From Populus alba (taxonomy: Eukaryota > Streptophyta > Magnoliopsida > Malpighiales > Salicaceae): DNA of 64,000 bases. Positions 61,466 to 64,000 of this stretch are shown here, one piece after another; position 1 is the stretch's first letter, and each line of letters opens with the position of its first letter. Under the pieces are notes generated by a model. It was not told where the DNA came from. It made no database searches and worked only from the letters and a program-made list of their open reading frames with translations. Made by a program: the position numbers and the translations under genes. Location of the stretch: assembly GCF_005239225.2 (NCBI RefSeq), contig NC_133287.1:16620519-16684518 (forward strand). Reading direction: 5' to 3'.

Positions 61466-62113
61466 ACATGTAAGAATAAAAATGATTATTATCGTAATTT
61501 GAAAACCAAACTCAAGAGTTTATTTAGAAAAAATCTCGGGTCACTAATCGAGGCTCGGGTCATAGGTTTGGTTAACCCCAATCAGCGTAAGAATAAAAAT
61601 GAATATTATCATAGTTTTAAGACCCAATTCGAGGGTCGATTTGGGTCAAGGCCCAAGTCATGAGTGGGTTGATTATTAACTCGAGTCAATATAAAAAAAA
61701 AAATGATTATCATCATAATTTTAAACCCAACTTGAGAGTCAACTATAGTTAAAAGTTACGTATTAGGAGGATTAACCCAAGTTGACCTAGATTAATATAA
61801 AATTAAAGGGGTTATTATTATAGTTTTAATACTTGATTTGAGATCAATTTAGGACAAGGTCGCGGTCACGGATTAAAGGGTCATACTGGGTTGACCCGGG
61901 TCAATATAAGGATAAAAAATGTTATTTTTGTAGTTTTAAAATTCAACTCGGGGGTAAGTATCAAGTCACAAGTCAGGAGGATTAACATGGGTTAACCTAA
62001 GTTAACATACGAATAAAAATACTTATTATCATAATTTTAAAACTCGACTCGAGAATCTATCAAAGACAAGGTTTACATCATAAGTCAAGAGGTTTAGCTC
62101 GATTGACCTTAAG
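61466..62113. repeat. 105-bp tandem array, six copies
   Basis: Units start near 61466, 61586, 61691, 61797, 61907 and 62009. Each begins with an 'aagaataaaaatgattatta'-like phrase, followed by 'tcataattttaaaacccaac', 'tcgagggtc', 'ggtcaaggcccaagtcatga' and 'gggttgacccgggtcaatat'. Units are diverged by an estimated 20-30 percent. No ORF runs through it. Confidence 0.8.
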
Positions 62114-64000
62114 TTCTTATTTTTTTTAAAATTAAAAAAAAAAAGTCAATGGATTCTTGACTAATGTTTTTAATTCAAGTCAAGTTAAATCAATAATTTC
62201 TTTATTTTTTTTTAAACTCGAATCAATTTAGACTCTAGATCAACCTGTCAAATTAATCATTGTTTTATAATAATTTTGATAACAATACATATTAATGGTA
62301 AAGTAAGCTTTTCTTATTTTATTTTGTCTTATCTATTATAACCAAACATGATATCATTTTATCATGTACGTAGCTACCAAATGCAATTATTTCTCAATCT
62401 TATTTTCTATATTATTTTAATTGCCTTCATTGTTTATATCTCTTCCATTAAAACAGTAACATAACTCAACAAATATTTCATCATTTTAAGTTGCGCTATC
62501 TATGACGAATTGTTTTTCAATATTTTGGAGTTAGGAGTCTATAAATTTTGAAGTAGCATTTATAACGTTTAATCTCCAAATTTAATTATTTTTAAGCCTA
62601 AAAATCTAAGGAAAAATATTGACAATAAATATTGTAAAACATGAAAAAAAAAAAAATTGGTTGGAAATTTTTCCAATTGACTGCTTCTGGACTCATGTTT
62701 CCCGGAATATTCTTAAGGTAAGAAATTGTAAAATCAAATTGGCATCGCAACAAAATAACATGCATTCACATGTATATTTATGGAATAAAAGATCACTAAT
62801 GACAATGCACAGCATTCGGCATTTATACATGGACTAATCATGGTAAATTTATTGAAAGATTCTCTCTCAGTTCACTTTCAAATAATTTCAATTACCGTTC
62901 TTAAAATTCTCCTTGCTAGACGAAATTACTGGCAGTAATTTTTCTTTTCGAAGTGAATTTGATAAGAAATATTAGATGATGCACTATCGAGCTTACACAT
63001 TTAGGCAAGGAATCAAAAGTCCAAAACTGGTGAGCCCAAATAACCAATAATTCAAGCCCACCCAAACTTACATCCATAGACAATGTTACCGCTGGTCAGG
63101 GCCCACCATTAATCCTCTTTTCGAAGCTAAAAACAGAAAAAAGAAAACGGGTATACAAGTATTTTTATTTTTATTTTTTGTGTAATTGTTAAATTAAGAG
63201 AGGAGTTGTGTATTTTACTGGTTATAAATATTATCTAAATAATTAATTTAACCTCCAGTAAAATAAATTTGTGGCGGCAGTTGTTGATAATTTACATGGT
63301 AAAATGGTGATTTTTAAGGTGGCAATGGAATTCTCTCTCGACGATACCTACTTTTGATCGAGCAGCACATGCTTTTTCTTCGTCTTTGATTTGCTTTCAA
63401 CAACAAATTCTATTTTTTTCTCATCCTAGGAAAGTGCACTGTCCAAAAACAAATATAATAAGCCCTTTAATTAGTTTTATCTTTAAATTTGATTTTTAAT
63501 TTTTTTATTAATATTTGTTTTGTTTGAATAATTTATAAAAAAATTGTTTTTAATTTTATTTCTCCTGAAATCTTTGAAATTTGATCATTAAAAAAAATAA
63601 ATGCAACCCTCCACTTGGTTTTTTTATTTTCCAGATTTCATCCTTGGTCTTTTGACTAGTATTTTTTTATATAAAATAATTTAATAAATTAGATTTATTT
63701 TTTTAATTTCATTTCAATTGATTTTTTCATGTATTTAATTTAATTTTCATTATTTTAATTTCTATTCATTTTATTTAAAATGGTTTATAGAATTAGAAGT
63801 TTGTTTTCCAATTTCACTCTTCTTGGTTTTTTTTTTCTAAATATTTTTTAAACTTTAAAATTTTTTAGTTTAATTTTATTTTATGATTTCATACTTCAAC
63901 ATTAAATTAATGAGTATTAACCTTCTTAATTGAACCCGGGTTTGAAGCTTAACAAATTATGAGTTTGAGATATTAGTCCGAGGCAGGTTGCCCTGGCTTT
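62114..64000. other. AT-rich gene-free end of the window
   Basis: No recognisable gene. A 72-codon ORF at 62619-62837 has no domain. The last ~100 bp ('gaacccgggtttgaagctta') again resembles intergenic 'aacccgggtt' repeat sequence. Confidence 0.4.

Overview
This is nuclear DNA from a plant, most likely a woody eudicot of the Salicaceae (Populus or Salix). The reasons are intron-rich genes with plant-specific products (MED32, BURP, organ-specific protein, DUF7086), AT-rich intergenic DNA, and many short dispersed AT-rich repeats of a kind I associate with poplar. The genus is inference; the plant nuclear origin is secure. No bacterial operon, CRISPR array, rRNA or tRNA gene was recognised.

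Layout. 0-2.6 kb holds two tandem relics of the 5' end of a Copia LTR retrotransposon, each with a primer-binding site. 3.75-4.77 kb is a single-exon DUF7086 gene (-). 5-8.2 kb is repeat-rich. 8.9-21.5 kb is a conserved housekeeping block: MED32 (+), a NUS1/LEW1-type cis-prenyltransferase subunit (+, 7 exons, one GC-AG intron) and chloroplast CLPP6 (-, 9 exons). It is interrupted by a Helitron-like element at 11.5-13.5 kb. 23.4-25.8 kb has a broken BURP fragment, a decayed coding-like repeat and an intact BURP gene (-). 28-30.1 kb has CACTA and LINE relics (-). 31-39 kb is repeats: a 31 kb array, a 174-bp duplication, a 12-copy 65-bp minisatellite and a decayed retroelement. 40.5-41.1 kb is an organ-specific P4/S2-type gene (+). 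42.4-46.7 kb is a full-length hAT transposon with an exact 8-bp target duplication. 46.7-52.1 kb is gene-poor. 52.1-56.7 kb is SWI3D (+, 7 exons), 58.1-60.3 kb is a Rab7/RABG3 GTPase (-, 7 exons), and 61.5-62.1 kb is a six-copy 105-bp array.

The genes are mostly independent housekeeping functions: transcription (MED32, SWI3D), dolichol synthesis (NUS1), plastid proteolysis (CLPP6) and vacuolar trafficking (Rab7). Exon joins were built by hand from splice consensus, reading frame and family similarity. For NUS1, CLPP6, SWI3D and Rab7 the joined lengths (255, 265, 1004 and 206 aa) agree with the known families. No previously undescribed biological system was found. The most notable items are the hAT element, whose only coding lesions are four single-base shifts in homopolymers, the ~20-copy AT-rich repeat family, the duplicated 5' splice donor ahead of NUS1, and a Rab7 intron whose retention would remove the prenylation motif.
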